A DNA stretch of 31,456 nucleotides from Paludibacteraceae bacterium (GTDB lineage: Bacteria; Bacteroidota; Bacteroidia; Bacteroidales; Paludibacteraceae), in NCBI GenBank assembly GCA_024400275.1, contig JAKSMY010000020.1, positions 1 to 31,456 on the forward strand, written 5' to 3'. The notes beneath the pieces are model-generated. The model had not been told where the DNA came from, made no database searches, and worked only from the letters and a program-made list of their open reading frames with translations. A program made the position numbers and the translations under genes. Every line of letters begins with the position of its first letter. Position 1 is the first letter of the stretch. Positions 1 through 8,075 of this stretch are shown piece after piece.

Positions 1-95
1 ACACCCTGTCTGCCCAGCACCTGCCCGGCTATTACATCGTCAAGATAACCGACAAGAACGGCGAATGTGTCCTGCGGTATATGGTGAGTCAGTAG
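1..95 (+). CDS. C-terminal fragment, type IX secretion sorting domain
   Basis: The window opens inside a plus-strand gene whose last 30 codons (frame beginning at base 3) end at TAG 93-95. The visible tail contains LPGYYIVKITDKNG followed by VLRYMVSQ, which fits the Por/T9SS type A C-terminal sorting domain (pattern L..G.Y.v.i.d..g....r..v.). Such tails direct Bacteroidetes proteins across the outer membrane and are removed or anchored on the surface. The protein's actual function lies outside the window. The stop codon runs straight into a 7-base tandem repeat. Confidence 0.6.
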   Translation, partial: TLSAQHLPGYYIVKITDKNGECVLRYMVSQ

Positions 96-128
96 TTGAT
101 AGTTGACAGTTGATAATTGATAATTAAA
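94..128. repeat. degenerate 7-base tandem repeat ahead of a start codon
   Basis: Five consecutive heptads are visible: AGTTGAT, AGTTGAC, AGTTGAT, AATTGAT, AATTAAA. The array begins in the stop codon of the upstream gene and ends 13 bases before the ATG at 142. It is one of several unrelated-sequence arrays of the same period in this window, all just upstream of genes. Confidence 0.8.
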
Positions 129-141
129 CCAATTAACTTGA

Positions 142-1011
142 ATGCGGAAGTGGGTCATCATCATAGTATTAAGTTTACCTTTGGGTCTGTGGGCACAAGG
201 GCAAGGCTTGCAGGTGGCTCTGCAAGGCGGTGCTGCCGGTTGGCAAATAGAGAACGGCACACACACCTGGTCGCCCGAAGGCGGATTAGACCTGCGCTAT
301 ATCATGCGCTGCCGGGTGGGACGATATACCCAATTGGGACTGCATGCCGGTGTAGGTGCCTCCTATTCGGCATATAAACTGAAAGGTGACCTCACCGACC
401 ACTTCACACGTCAGGACTACCTCGGCAATACCATTCAATACACCACATCGGCACATGCCGAAGAAAAACACCAAGCCGTCGGCGTATCGGTGCCCTTGTT
501 GTTTGCGCTGCAAACACACGGTGCTACCGTCAACATAGGTCCTAAACTGCTATGGCTGGCATACGACCGATACGACCAGACCGTTGACCACGCCGATATA
601 GTGGCTTTCTACCCCGCTTATGGCGTACCTGTGCATAACCAGCCCGGTACGGGTATTATGGACACTCCCTACTCTCAATCGGGGCGCAGTGCCAACAGCA
701 CCATACATCTGCTCCTGACAGCCGAAATAGGCTACGAGTGGCAATTAGGCAATCCCTACAGCCGCTACAGCGAGCAATACATCGGTTTGCAACTGTACGC
801 CAACTACGGTTTATGCAGTTGGGGTAACCGTGCCGGAGAACCGTTTATGTCCGTCTCTTCCATCACCGCCACACAAGGTCCGCAGATAACCACCACGGCT
901 ATACAACAGTCTTCCGCATTGGCTTACCTCAGCTTGGGTGTGCGTTTTTACTACACCATTCAGACTGTCGATTACCCCGGACGGGGCTGGCACCACTATC
1001 AGGCACGTTAA
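142..1011 (+). CDS. outer-membrane beta-barrel protein
   Basis: A 289-residue protein begins with a clear signal peptide (MRKWVIIIVLSLPLGLWAQ), followed by alternating aromatic/polar stretches typical of amphipathic beta strands (for example HAGVGASYSAYKLKGD, EQYIGLQLYANYGL, LAYLSLGVRFYYTIQ). This is the layout of Bacteroidetes small porin-like or PorT-like barrels. The start at 142 is chosen because it places the signal peptide at the N-terminus. The gene ends convergently with the minus-strand HHH gene, and the two stop codons overlap by four bases. The cargo or partner is unknown; neighbouring a T9SS-tailed gene is suggestive only. Confidence 0.65.
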   Translation: MRKWVIIIVLSLPLGLWAQGQGLQVALQGGAAGWQIENGTHTWSPEGGLDLRYIMRCRVGRYTQLGLHAGVGASYSAYKLKGDLTDHFTRQDYLGNTIQYTTSAHAEEKHQAVGVSVPLLFALQTHGATVNIGPKLLWLAYDRYDQTVDHADIVAFYPAYGVPVHNQPGTGIMDTPYSQSGRSANSTIHLLLTAEIGYEWQLGNPYSRYSEQYIGLQLYANYGLCSWGNRAGEPFMSVSSITATQGPQITTTAIQQSSALAYLSLGVRFYYTIQTVDYPGRGWHHYQAR

Positions 1012-1769
1012 TCAAAACGTAAATACGGAGTTAAACGTATCAGCAGGCTATCCGACATACCGTTCACCTGTTGCAAATCATCTATGGAGTTAAGCCGGAT
1101 ACGTTGCCTGCGTAGGGTGTAGATGTTCTTGGCTAGCGTGAAAGAGATATACGGGTGTCGTTGTAATCGTTCTACAGAGGCATGATTGACCGGTATAGGT
1201 AAAACGGAATCTGTATTGGCAGTAAAAAATCGCAATACCGAATCGGCTATACAATAGCGTGATTTGGTGGAGTGACCGTATTGATCCCAATAGAGTTGGT
1301 CGTCTTGCAATTGTTGGGGAGATACAAAACCGCCTAACAGGTGTCGATAACGAACAATACGCCGTGCTGTGGCAGGACCTATGCCGCGAATCAGTTGCAG
1401 CTGGGTGGTATCGGCTGTGTTCAAATCTAAAATAGTATCTCGCTTGATAGGACGTTGCCCTATCCATAATGAATCGGCTATACGTACACTATCCCACCAA
1501 ACGCTATCAGCATGACGCATGCTGTCTCTATGTGCCAAATAGACACGGTGTAGGCTATCTCTTCGCACGAGGCGTAAACTGTCGTAATAAAGCTTCCGTG
1601 CCGTCCGCAGACTGTCGTAATAAGCCTTTTTATTGAGCCGCTTTTGTGTTAAGGAGTCTGTAGTACGTACATCTCCTTCCGGCGTGTTGACAAAATGAAG
1701 CCCTACCCAAATAGCAGCCCAACAAAATAGTATGATAGCAGCACCTATTCTTTGATTACGTGTCAACAT
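1008..1769 (-). CDS. helix-hairpin-helix protein, ComEA-like, membrane anchored
   Basis: 253 residues. Residues about 8-27 form a single hydrophobic segment (GAAIILFCWAAIWVGLHFV), followed by a charged, Ser/Arg/Tyr-rich linker with repeated YDSLR/RDSL-type units, then two HhH units. The first has DLNTADTTQLQLIRGIGP, the classic ComEA/HhH3 signature (N-T/A-A, L..I.GIG...A..I..YR). The second begins VNHASVERL and ends QQVNGMSD near the C-terminus. ComEA-type domains bind double-stranded DNA non-specifically, in competence or repair. It lies 9 bases downstream of xseA, so probably cotranscribed. Whether it takes part in DNA uptake cannot be judged here. Confidence 0.75.
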   Translation of the reverse strand: MLTRNQRIGAAIILFCWAAIWVGLHFVNTPEGDVRTTDSLTQKRLNKKAYYDSLRTARKLYYDSLRLVRRDSLHRVYLAHRDSMRHADSVWWDSVRIADSLWIGQRPIKRDTILDLNTADTTQLQLIRGIGPATARRIVRYRHLLGGFVSPQQLQDDQLYWDQYGHSTKSRYCIADSVLRFFTANTDSVLPIPVNHASVERLQRHPYISFTLAKNIYTLRRQRIRLNSIDDLQQVNGMSDSLLIRLTPYLRFD

Positions 1770-1778
1770 ATCAATCGC

Positions 1779-2864
1779 TTATTGTACAATCGAAGTGATG
1801 GAACCATCTGATAGGTGGGTGGTCACTATACTTCCTTTGCTTACATCGTGTATGGAACGTACCACATGACCGTCTATTGTCATCAGACTATATCCCTTGT
1901 CATATAATCGTGCCGGAGATAACATCTCCAGTGATTGGCGCAATAAATCGATGCGATGCTGCCGTAACATAATCTGTCGGTCAGACGTTTGCGTCAATCG
2001 TACACGTAATTGGTCTATTCGTTCCTGTAGATGTACGCAGCCGTCAATCAAAAAAGTGGCTACTGCCGTAGGCGTTTTTAATGCCAAATGAACCACCATA
2101 TCTGTGATACTGACATCACGAGTATGACCTATTCCACTGATAATAGGCAATGGGAACTGGGCACAATGGCTGCAAAGATTATAATCGTCAAAACAGGCTA
2201 AATCAACGCTTGCCCCTCCCCCGCGAATCATCACAACGGCATCGAAAGCATCGGCAGAACGGTAGATGGATTGTAGTGCCTCTATGATAGACGGTGCCGC
2301 CTCCTCCCCTTGCATATAGGCAGGAAATAGTTGCGTCTCAAAGCGATAGGGAGAAGATTGCAGTTGGTGAATAAAATCTTCATATCCTGCCGCCTGATTC
2401 GACGATATAACTGCCATACGCTGAATAACAGAAGGTAAAGTAAGTTCTTTTTGCAGCTCAAACACACCCTCTTGCTGCAATCGCGCAATCGTTTGTTGGC
2501 GTTGCCGTGCCAAATTGCCAAGTGTATAGGAGGGGTCTATATTGACGATATTGAGACTCAGTCCATATACCGCGTGATACGTAACCTCTACCTCTACCAG
2601 CACCTGCATTCCTGCCTGAAGCGAGGCACCTGCTTCGGTCTCAAAATAAGCCGAAATCATTGTGTACAAATGATTCCAGCACACGGCTCTGGCTTTTGCA
2701 CGTAGCGTGCCATCGTCCGTTTTCTCTACTAAATCAAGGTAACAATGCCCGCCACGAACCGATAATGCAGCCACTTCTCCCTGTACCCAATAAGTGGATT
2801 CCAAAGAAGTGGCTAATGAATCGCTTATCAGCCCACTCAGTTCGGAAAGAGGTAGTGCCGTCAT
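1779..2864 (-). CDS. xseA: exodeoxyribonuclease VII large subunit
   Basis: XseA is the catalytic subunit of ExoVII, which degrades single-stranded DNA to oligonucleotides. The N-terminal OB-fold (about residues 1-100: LSELSGLISDSL, YWVQGEVA) and the catalytic region with GGGASVDLACFDD, the GIGHTRDVSITDMV motif and KTPTAVATFL are all recognisable. At 361 residues it is clearly shorter than the E. coli protein (456); most of the deficit is in the helical/coiled region after TPTAVA that binds XseB. No xseB is adjacent, as the next gene 9 bases on is the HhH protein. Its ATG overlaps the rpe stop (ATGA), indicating translational coupling. Confidence 0.92.
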   Translation of the reverse strand: MTALPLSELSGLISDSLATSLESTYWVQGEVAALSVRGGHCYLDLVEKTDDGTLRAKARAVCWNHLYTMISAYFETEAGASLQAGMQVLVEVEVTYHAVYGLSLNIVNIDPSYTLGNLARQRQQTIARLQQEGVFELQKELTLPSVIQRMAVISSNQAAGYEDFIHQLQSSPYRFETQLFPAYMQGEEAAPSIIEALQSIYRSADAFDAVVMIRGGGASVDLACFDDYNLCSHCAQFPLPIISGIGHTRDVSITDMVVHLALKTPTAVATFLIDGCVHLQERIDQLRVRLTQTSDRQIMLRQHRIDLLRQSLEMLSPARLYDKGYSLMTIDGHVVRSIHDVSKGSIVTTHLSDGSITSIVQ

Positions 2865-3505
2865 GATTTCATTCGTTGAATAGCCAGCATGGGGTCTTTA
2901 GCGCAAAAAATAGCACTTCCTGATACCAAAACATCTGCCCCCGCTGCAAACACATCAGTTGCATTGCCGGTATGAATACCTCCATCTACCTCAATCAATG
3001 TTTTCAGTCCGCGACGGTCTATCTCGCTTCGGACAAAACGAATCTTGTCCATTGTTTCAGAAATAAAACTTTGTCCGCCAAAGCCGGCAAATACCGACAT
3101 CAACAGCACCATATCCACTTGATCCAAATACGGCAAAAGACGGTTAACGTCTATATCGGGATTGATGGTAAGACAGGTACGCACCCCTTTCTTTTTAATC
3201 ATGTCTAAAATAGGAGAAGGGTCCTCAACGGCTTCCAAGTGAAAACCGACACTCCAAGCACCGGCATCACAAAAACGTTCTACGTATTTTTCAGGATGTA
3301 CAATCATTAAATGTACATCTAACGGCTTGGTACAAACGGACTTGAGAGCTTTCATTACCGGAAAGCCAAACGATATATTCGGCACGAAAACGCCGTCCAT
3401 CACATCTACGTGCAACCAATCGGCTTGAGAACGATTGATAAGTTCTATCTCCTCCCCTAAACGGGAAAAATCAGCCGACAAAACAGAAGGGGCTATGTAT
3501 TTCAT
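2861..3505 (-). CDS. rpe: ribulose-phosphate 3-epimerase
   Basis: Interconverts ribulose-5-phosphate and xylulose-5-phosphate in the pentose phosphate pathway. The TIM-barrel motifs are present: APSVLSADFSRL at the N-terminus, HVDVMDGVFVPNISFG (metal-binding His and Asp), VHLMIVHPEKYV, MSVFAGFGGQSF and EVDGGI. I place the start at the ATG at 3505 (MKYIAPSVLS) rather than at the upstream in-frame codon at 3520, because a promoter -7 element sits at 3510-3517, leaving essentially no leader. About 214 residues, normal for the family. First gene of the rpe-xseA-HhH unit. Confidence 0.95.
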   Translation of the reverse strand: MKYIAPSVLSADFSRLGEEIELINRSQADWLHVDVMDGVFVPNISFGFPVMKALKSVCTKPLDVHLMIVHPEKYVERFCDAGAWSVGFHLEAVEDPSPILDMIKKKGVRTCLTINPDIDVNRLLPYLDQVDMVLLMSVFAGFGGQSFISETMDKIRFVRSEIDRRGLKTLIEVDGGIHTGNATDVFAAGADVLVSGSAIFCAKDPMLAIQRMKS

Positions 3506-3509
3506 GCTG

Positions 3510-3540
3510 CAAAGGTACAAGATTTTTTTGGGAAAAGCAA
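3510..3540 (-). promoter_or_regulatory. Bacteroidetes promoter of rpe
   Basis: On the minus strand TTG (3540-3538), 20 bases, then TACCTTTG (3517-3510). The ATG of rpe lies only four bases beyond the -7 element, so the transcript is predicted to be leaderless or nearly so. Confidence 0.8.
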
Positions 3541-3585
3541 GAAAAAGGACATTTTTCTCCGCTTTTTTGAGTAAAAAATCTTGGT

Positions 3586-4272
3586 TTACTCATCTACCAC
3601 CAGTTTATACCCTCTGCCGTGTACGGCAAAAATATGTACTTTAGGATCAGCACTGAGATAATGACGCAGATGGTTAATATAAACCGACAACGACCGTGAG
3701 GAGAAATAATTATCTCTTTTCCATAATGCTTTCAAAATAAGGCTGCGCTCCACTGTCTGCCCTCTTTTTTGGCACAATAAAAGCAGTAAATCACTTTCAC
3801 GTCCGCTAAGTTTCTTGGTGTTAAGCAACTGGTTGACGGAATTAAAAGAGAGTGTACCCAATTGGAAAGTAGTTTCCGTATTGTCGTCCACAAGATTCAT
3901 CAGCCGCAAGAAAGATTCCACTTTGCACACCAGTACATCCATTGAGAAGGGTTTAGTAACATAATCATTACACCCTGCCTTATAGCCGGCGATAATATCT
4001 TCCTTGTCTGCCCGTTGTGAAACAATGATGACAGGCATTTTCGTATTCACCTCACGCAACTCCGTAAGCACTTCAAGGCCTGTTTTTTCCGGCATCATGA
4101 TATCTAATAAACATAAATCGTACGAGTGAGACAAAAGATTATCCAGTCCCTCTTGTCCGTTGTCACAACAATCTACCGTATAGCCCAACCCCCGTAGATG
4201 TTCAGCAGTTAAGGCTGCCAATGTCTGATCGTCCTCACACAGTAAAATAGATGGTTTGTTATTTGTAGTCAT
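3586..4272 (-). CDS. OmpR/RprY-type response regulator, orphan
   Basis: Receiver domain (residues about 8-120) with acidic pocket CEDD (residues 12-15), phosphoacceptor Asp57 in CLLDIMMP, Ser85 in place of the usual Thr/Ser switch residue, and Lys107 in TKPFS. A C-terminal winged-helix DNA-binding domain follows (GRESDLLLLL, SRSLSVYINHLRHYL, VHGRGYKLV). 228 residues from the ATG at 4272; the longer in-frame start at 4317 would add 15 residues without homology. It most resembles Bacteroides RprY-type regulators. No histidine kinase gene is adjacent, so its partner must be encoded elsewhere. It points away from ansA and ends about 80 bases before the rpe promoter. Confidence 0.88.
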   Translation of the reverse strand: MTTNNKPSILLCEDDQTLAALTAEHLRGLGYTVDCCDNGQEGLDNLLSHSYDLCLLDIMMPEKTGLEVLTELREVNTKMPVIIVSQRADKEDIIAGYKAGCNDYVTKPFSMDVLVCKVESFLRLMNLVDDNTETTFQLGTLSFNSVNQLLNTKKLSGRESDLLLLLCQKRGQTVERSLILKALWKRDNYFSSRSLSVYINHLRHYLSADPKVHIFAVHGRGYKLVVDE

Positions 4273-4354
4273 ATAGATATATTTTTCATAAAAGGCACAA
4301 AGATTATGCCAAACCAATCAAAAGGGGAAAGGAATAGAAAAAATCGAGTTTTTC

Positions 4355-4385
4355 TTGCATATTTGGAGAAAAAGTTGTACCTTTG
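4355..4385 (+). promoter_or_regulatory. Bacteroidetes promoter of ansA-pepD
   Basis: TTG at 4355-4357, 20-base spacer, TACCTTTG at 4378-4385. The leader to the ATG at 4426 would be about 35 bases. Confidence 0.8.
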
Positions 4386-4425
4386 CAGCGGGAAAAGGGA
4401 ATAGTAAACTTTTACGTTAGAGATT

Positions 4426-5451
4426 ATGCGTGTATTGTTGATATTAACGGGCGGCACTATTTCAATGGTCAGGGATTCTAAAACAGGTTCCTTATGCCCT
4501 GCATCAATGGAAACATTTCGGTCATACGTGCCGGAATTGTCTGCCTCTGAGATTCACGTGGACATGGTGCCTTTTCAGCCTTTGATTGATTCGTCTGATG
4601 TAAACCCTGACCACTGGGTCAAAATGGCTCAAACGGTAACGGATTATTACGACGATTACGATGGTTTTGTTATTCTGCACGGTACAGATACAATGTCGTA
4701 TTCGGCTTCCGCCCTCAGTTTTATGCTGGAAAATCTGCACAAACCGGTTATCTTTACGGGTAGTCAGCTGCCTATCGGTGTTTTGCGTACCGATGCACGC
4801 GAGAATTTCTTGACGGCGATTGACATAGCCGCTGCACGAAATCAACAGGGAGAGAGTATGGTTCCCGAAGTGGCTATTTTCTTTGAGGGAAATCTATTCC
4901 GTGCCAATCGTACCACCAAAAAAAACGCAGAGCAATTTGAAGCGTTTGATTCCTACAACTACCCGTCATTGGCTAAAGCCGGTGTGCATATCACGTATAG
5001 AGAGCACTTGATTCATTATTCCGGCAACAAACCGCTAAAAACCCATTTGAAAATAGACAGGAATGTGGCTGTACTGAAATTATTCCCGGGCATCACACCG
5101 CCACTGGTAGAGGCTATACTGAATACGCCAGGGTTGCGAGGTGTTGTATTAGAAACATTCGGGTCCGGTAATGCTCCGTCTTACGACTGGCTGTATCACT
5201 GTTTGCGTAATGCCGTGGACAAAGGAATCATCGTGGTCAATAAGACCCAATGCAATACGGGAACGGTTGAGATGGGACGTTATCAGGTTAGCCTAAACTT
5301 AATGAAAGCCGGTGTGCTAAGCGGCTATGACATTACAACGGAAGCTTTGCTGACCAAGATGATGATTTTAATGGGTGAACATAGCGAAAACAACGAAATA
5401 GTAAAGCAAATGCTGCAAACGTCTATTTGTGGCGAAATGACAGTACAATAA
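4426..5451 (+). CDS. ansA: type I (cytoplasmic) L-asparaginase
   Basis: Hydrolyses L-asparagine to aspartate and ammonia. The two asparaginase signatures are present: ILTGGTISM near the N-terminus (Thr11 nucleophile region) and LHGTDTMSYSASALSFML (about residues 83-100). GSQLPIG and the C-terminal ETFGSGNAP also match the family. There is no signal peptide, and the length of 341 residues is typical of the cytoplasmic AnsA class. The gene is followed 13 bases later by pepD, suggesting a small amino-acid salvage operon (a peptidase releasing amino acids plus a deamidase). Confidence 0.93.
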   Translation: MRVLLILTGGTISMVRDSKTGSLCPASMETFRSYVPELSASEIHVDMVPFQPLIDSSDVNPDHWVKMAQTVTDYYDDYDGFVILHGTDTMSYSASALSFMLENLHKPVIFTGSQLPIGVLRTDARENFLTAIDIAAARNQQGESMVPEVAIFFEGNLFRANRTTKKNAEQFEAFDSYNYPSLAKAGVHITYREHLIHYSGNKPLKTHLKIDRNVAVLKLFPGITPPLVEAILNTPGLRGVVLETFGSGNAPSYDWLYHCLRNAVDKGIIVVNKTQCNTGTVEMGRYQVSLNLMKAGVLSGYDITTEALLTKMMILMGEHSENNEIVKQMLQTSICGEMTVQ

Positions 5452-5464
5452 TAATATTGATAAA

Positions 5465-6910
5465 ATGAAAAATTTAGAGCCCAAAGGTCTATGGACCAAT
5501 TTTTACAATCTGACACAGATTCCCCGTCCATCGGGCTGTTGTCAGGCAGTATCTGATTTTATGGTCGAGTATGGCCGCAGTTTAGGATTAGAAACCATCA
5601 AGGACGAGATTGGTAATGTGCTAATCCGCAAGCCCGCTTCCGCCGGATATGAGAACCATCAGAAAGTTGTTCTGCAAGGTCACTTGGATATGGTTCCTCA
5701 AAAAAATCGTGAGGTCAAGCATGACTTTGAAAAAGACCCTATCCGCGCCTATATAGAAGATAATGGCGAATGGGTTACTGCCGATGGCACTACACTGGGT
5801 GCAGACAATGGTATCGGTGTGGCTACGGCAATGGCTATCTTGGCAGACAAGAGCGTTGTTCATCCTCCTCTGGAGGCTTTCTTTACCGTAGATGAAGAAA
5901 CAGGTATGTATGGTGCCGAAGCCCTAAAGGCTAATGTGCTGCAAGGCTCCGTGATGCTTAATTTGGACAGTGAAACGGAAGGGGATATATACTTTGGCTG
6001 TGCAGGCGGAGTGGATTCAACCGCTACGTTTGATTTTGAACCGGTATCCGTAGAAGAAGGGGATATTGCCATTATGATTTCTTTAACTGGACTGAAAGGC
6101 GGTCACTCCGGTTGTGATATTCATTTGCAACGTGCTAACGCCAATAAACTACTTTTCCAATTCTTAAAAGTGGCAGTTTCTGAATATGAAGCCCGTTTGG
6201 TTAGTGTACAAGGTGGTAATATGCGAAATGCAATTCCTCGTGACGCGCAAGCGGTGGTGACTATTCCGGCAGATGGCAAAGACGAGTTTATGGAATTGGT
6301 AGATGAATGGGAAGATAAATTCATCAAAGAATACGATGGTGTGGAAGATAATATCCATTTTACGGCGGAGCAGGTGGAATGTCCTGCAACCGAAATGCCG
6401 GAAGATGTACAGGACTTCCTGATTCATGCTATTACCATTTGTCCAAGTGGTGTGTATCGCAGATTACCCGAGATGCCGGAGATTGTGGAAACATCGAACA
6501 ACCTTAGCATAGTAGAGATGAAAGGTAACAGTGTGTGCGTTCTGTGCTTGATACGCTCCAATGTAGAGAGTAGAAAAGAGGAGTTGGCTCAAGTTGTTCA
6601 CTCCGTCTTTGCTTTGGCGGGTGCGGATATTCAGTTCTCCGGCTCGTACCCGGGCTGGTCGCTTAATCTCAAAACACCAATTATTCGTATCATGCAAGAC
6701 GTGTATCAACAGGAGTTCGCTACACAGCCTCGCCTGCTGACTATGCATGCCGGATTGGAATGTGGTATTATCGGGCGCAATTATCCGAATCTGCAAATGA
6801 TTTCATTTGGACCAACGATTGAACACCCTCACAGCCCCGATGAACGTGTCAATATAGCCTCTGTGCAAAAGTTCTATCGCTATGTTAAGGCTATCTTAAA
6901 AGCTTTGTAA
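5465..6910 (+). CDS. pepD: aminoacyl-histidine dipeptidase, M20 family
   Basis: Cytoplasmic di-zinc dipeptidase (PepD/carnosinase type). Metal ligands and catalytic residues are in place: His73 and Asp75 in LQGHLDMVPQ, Asp114 in GADNGIG, Glu144-Glu145 in DEETGMYGA, an Asp in LNLDSETEGD, and a final His in PTIEHPHSPDE. The lid/dimerisation domain (about residues 205-390) interrupts the catalytic domain as expected, and GLKGGHSGCDIH is conserved. 481 residues is the family's usual size. It is second in the unit after ansA and ends just before a strong hairpin. Confidence 0.93.
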   Translation: MKNLEPKGLWTNFYNLTQIPRPSGCCQAVSDFMVEYGRSLGLETIKDEIGNVLIRKPASAGYENHQKVVLQGHLDMVPQKNREVKHDFEKDPIRAYIEDNGEWVTADGTTLGADNGIGVATAMAILADKSVVHPPLEAFFTVDEETGMYGAEALKANVLQGSVMLNLDSETEGDIYFGCAGGVDSTATFDFEPVSVEEGDIAIMISLTGLKGGHSGCDIHLQRANANKLLFQFLKVAVSEYEARLVSVQGGNMRNAIPRDAQAVVTIPADGKDEFMELVDEWEDKFIKEYDGVEDNIHFTAEQVECPATEMPEDVQDFLIHAITICPSGVYRRLPEMPEIVETSNNLSIVEMKGNSVCVLCLIRSNVESRKEELAQVVHSVFALAGADIQFSGSYPGWSLNLKTPIIRIMQDVYQQEFATQPRLLTMHAGLECGIIGRNYPNLQMISFGPTIEHPHSPDERVNIASVQKFYRYVKAILKAL

Positions 6911-6927
6911 TTGGGAAGTTATATAAT

Positions 6928-6960
6928 AAGAAAAGGATTGCAAGACGCAATCCTTTTCTT
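6928..6960. terminator. bidirectional intrinsic terminator between pepD and lptF
   Basis: Perfect 14-base-pair stem (6928-6941 with 6947-6960) and a 5-base loop AAGAC. The stem base is A-rich on the left and T-rich on the right, so each strand gives a U-tract. It lies between convergent genes and touches the lptF stop codon, so it probably serves both operons. Confidence 0.85.
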
Positions 6961-8075
6961 TATCGTTGTACTTTTAAATAGAGATAGGACCCAATCGCCA
7001 AGAAAACGAAGTTTGGAATCCACACCGCCCAGAATGGTGACATAATACCACCTACTGCAAAACTGACACTGACGGTTGAGAATAAGATATAACAAGCCGA
7101 CAGGGTAATGCCGATTCCAAGGTTCTTACCCATACCGCCACGTATTTTTTTGCACGACATAGTCACGCCCAACAGGGTCATAATAAATGCCCCGATAGGT
7201 GAGGCAAAACGTTTATGCCATTCATTTTCAAAGGCTTGCAAGTTGCCTGCTCCACGTTGTCGTTGCCGATCAATATATTCCTTTAATTCGGGATTGGTCA
7301 TTTGCTCCGCATGCTCTGCGGTAATGAATAATTCTTTCGGTTGCATCGGAATAATTGTGTCCAACCGCGCACCTCTTGTCAGGTGTTCATACATGCCGTC
7401 AAAGTCGCGTCGAGTATAATCTTCCAAATGCCAGTTATAGGCTGAATCATAGATAATCCGGTCGGCTGTAATACGCATCTTTAAGGTCTTGCCTTCAAAA
7501 TGCTCTAAGGAAGATCGGTAACCGGTGTTGGTGTTTTGACGGAATGTCTCTATATAAAGCACCGTACCCGGTTCAACTTCCATTTGAACATTGCGGGCAT
7601 TATCTTCTGTAAAACTGCTGACATATTTATTGGTAAAGTCCAATAACTTGCCATTGGCAGGAGGTATGATATAGCCACTTAAAATGAACAGCATAATAAA
7701 CAGTACTGTTGCAGAAAATAGATACGGCCACATCAGTCGTTTGAAACTCATGCCGGTGGACATCATAGCAATAATCTCGCTGTTTCCTGCCAATTTACTG
7801 GTAAAGAAAATAACGGATATGAATATAAACAGCGGACTGAACATATTCATATAATACGGAATGAAATAGATGTAGTACCCCATAATTATCTCCATAGCGG
7901 ATAATTGGGATTCGTAGAAATCGTCCATCTTTTCCGTTAAATCGAACACAATACCGATACTGAGAATCAGTATGATAGAGAAGAAGAAGGTTCCTAAAAA
8001 CTTCTTAATAATATACCAATCCAGAGTTTTGATGAAACGCCAATCTATATTTCTCTGATTTTTTTGGAACATCAT
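6960..8075 (-). CDS. LptF/LptG family permease (YjgP/YjgQ)
   Basis: Inner-membrane subunit of the LPS exporter that lifts lipopolysaccharide from the inner membrane to the periplasmic Lpt bridge. The pattern is typical: an N-terminal TM (YIIKKFLGTFFFSIILILSI), TMs at about 60-130, a long periplasmic beta-jellyroll (about 140-270) and three C-terminal TMs. The start is one of two adjacent ATGs (8075 or 8072); the first overlaps the tgt stop as ATGA. Earlier in-frame ATGs lie inside tgt and add a sequence unlike the family. Last gene of the topA-panD-tgt-lptF operon. Whether it is LptF or LptG cannot be told. Confidence 0.88.
   Translation of the reverse strand: MMFQKNQRNIDWRFIKTLDWYIIKKFLGTFFFSIILILSIGIVFDLTEKMDDFYESQLSAMEIIMGYYIYFIPYYMNMFSPLFIFISVIFFTSKLAGNSEIIAMMSTGMSFKRLMWPYLFSATVLFIMLFILSGYIIPPANGKLLDFTNKYVSSFTEDNARNVQMEVEPGTVLYIETFRQNTNTGYRSSLEHFEGKTLKMRITADRIIYDSAYNWHLEDYTRRDFDGMYEHLTRGARLDTIIPMQPKELFITAEHAEQMTNPELKEYIDRQRQRGAGNLQAFENEWHKRFASPIGAFIMTLLGVTMSCKKIRGGMGKNLGIGITLSACYILFSTVSVSFAVGGIMSPFWAVWIPNFVFLAIGSYLYLKVQR

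Noticed and set aside
4298..4306. Possible promoter TAATCTTTG upstream of the response regulator
   Set aside because: Spacer inside the -7 element is three bases rather than two, and no TTG lies 20 bases upstream; too weak to list.
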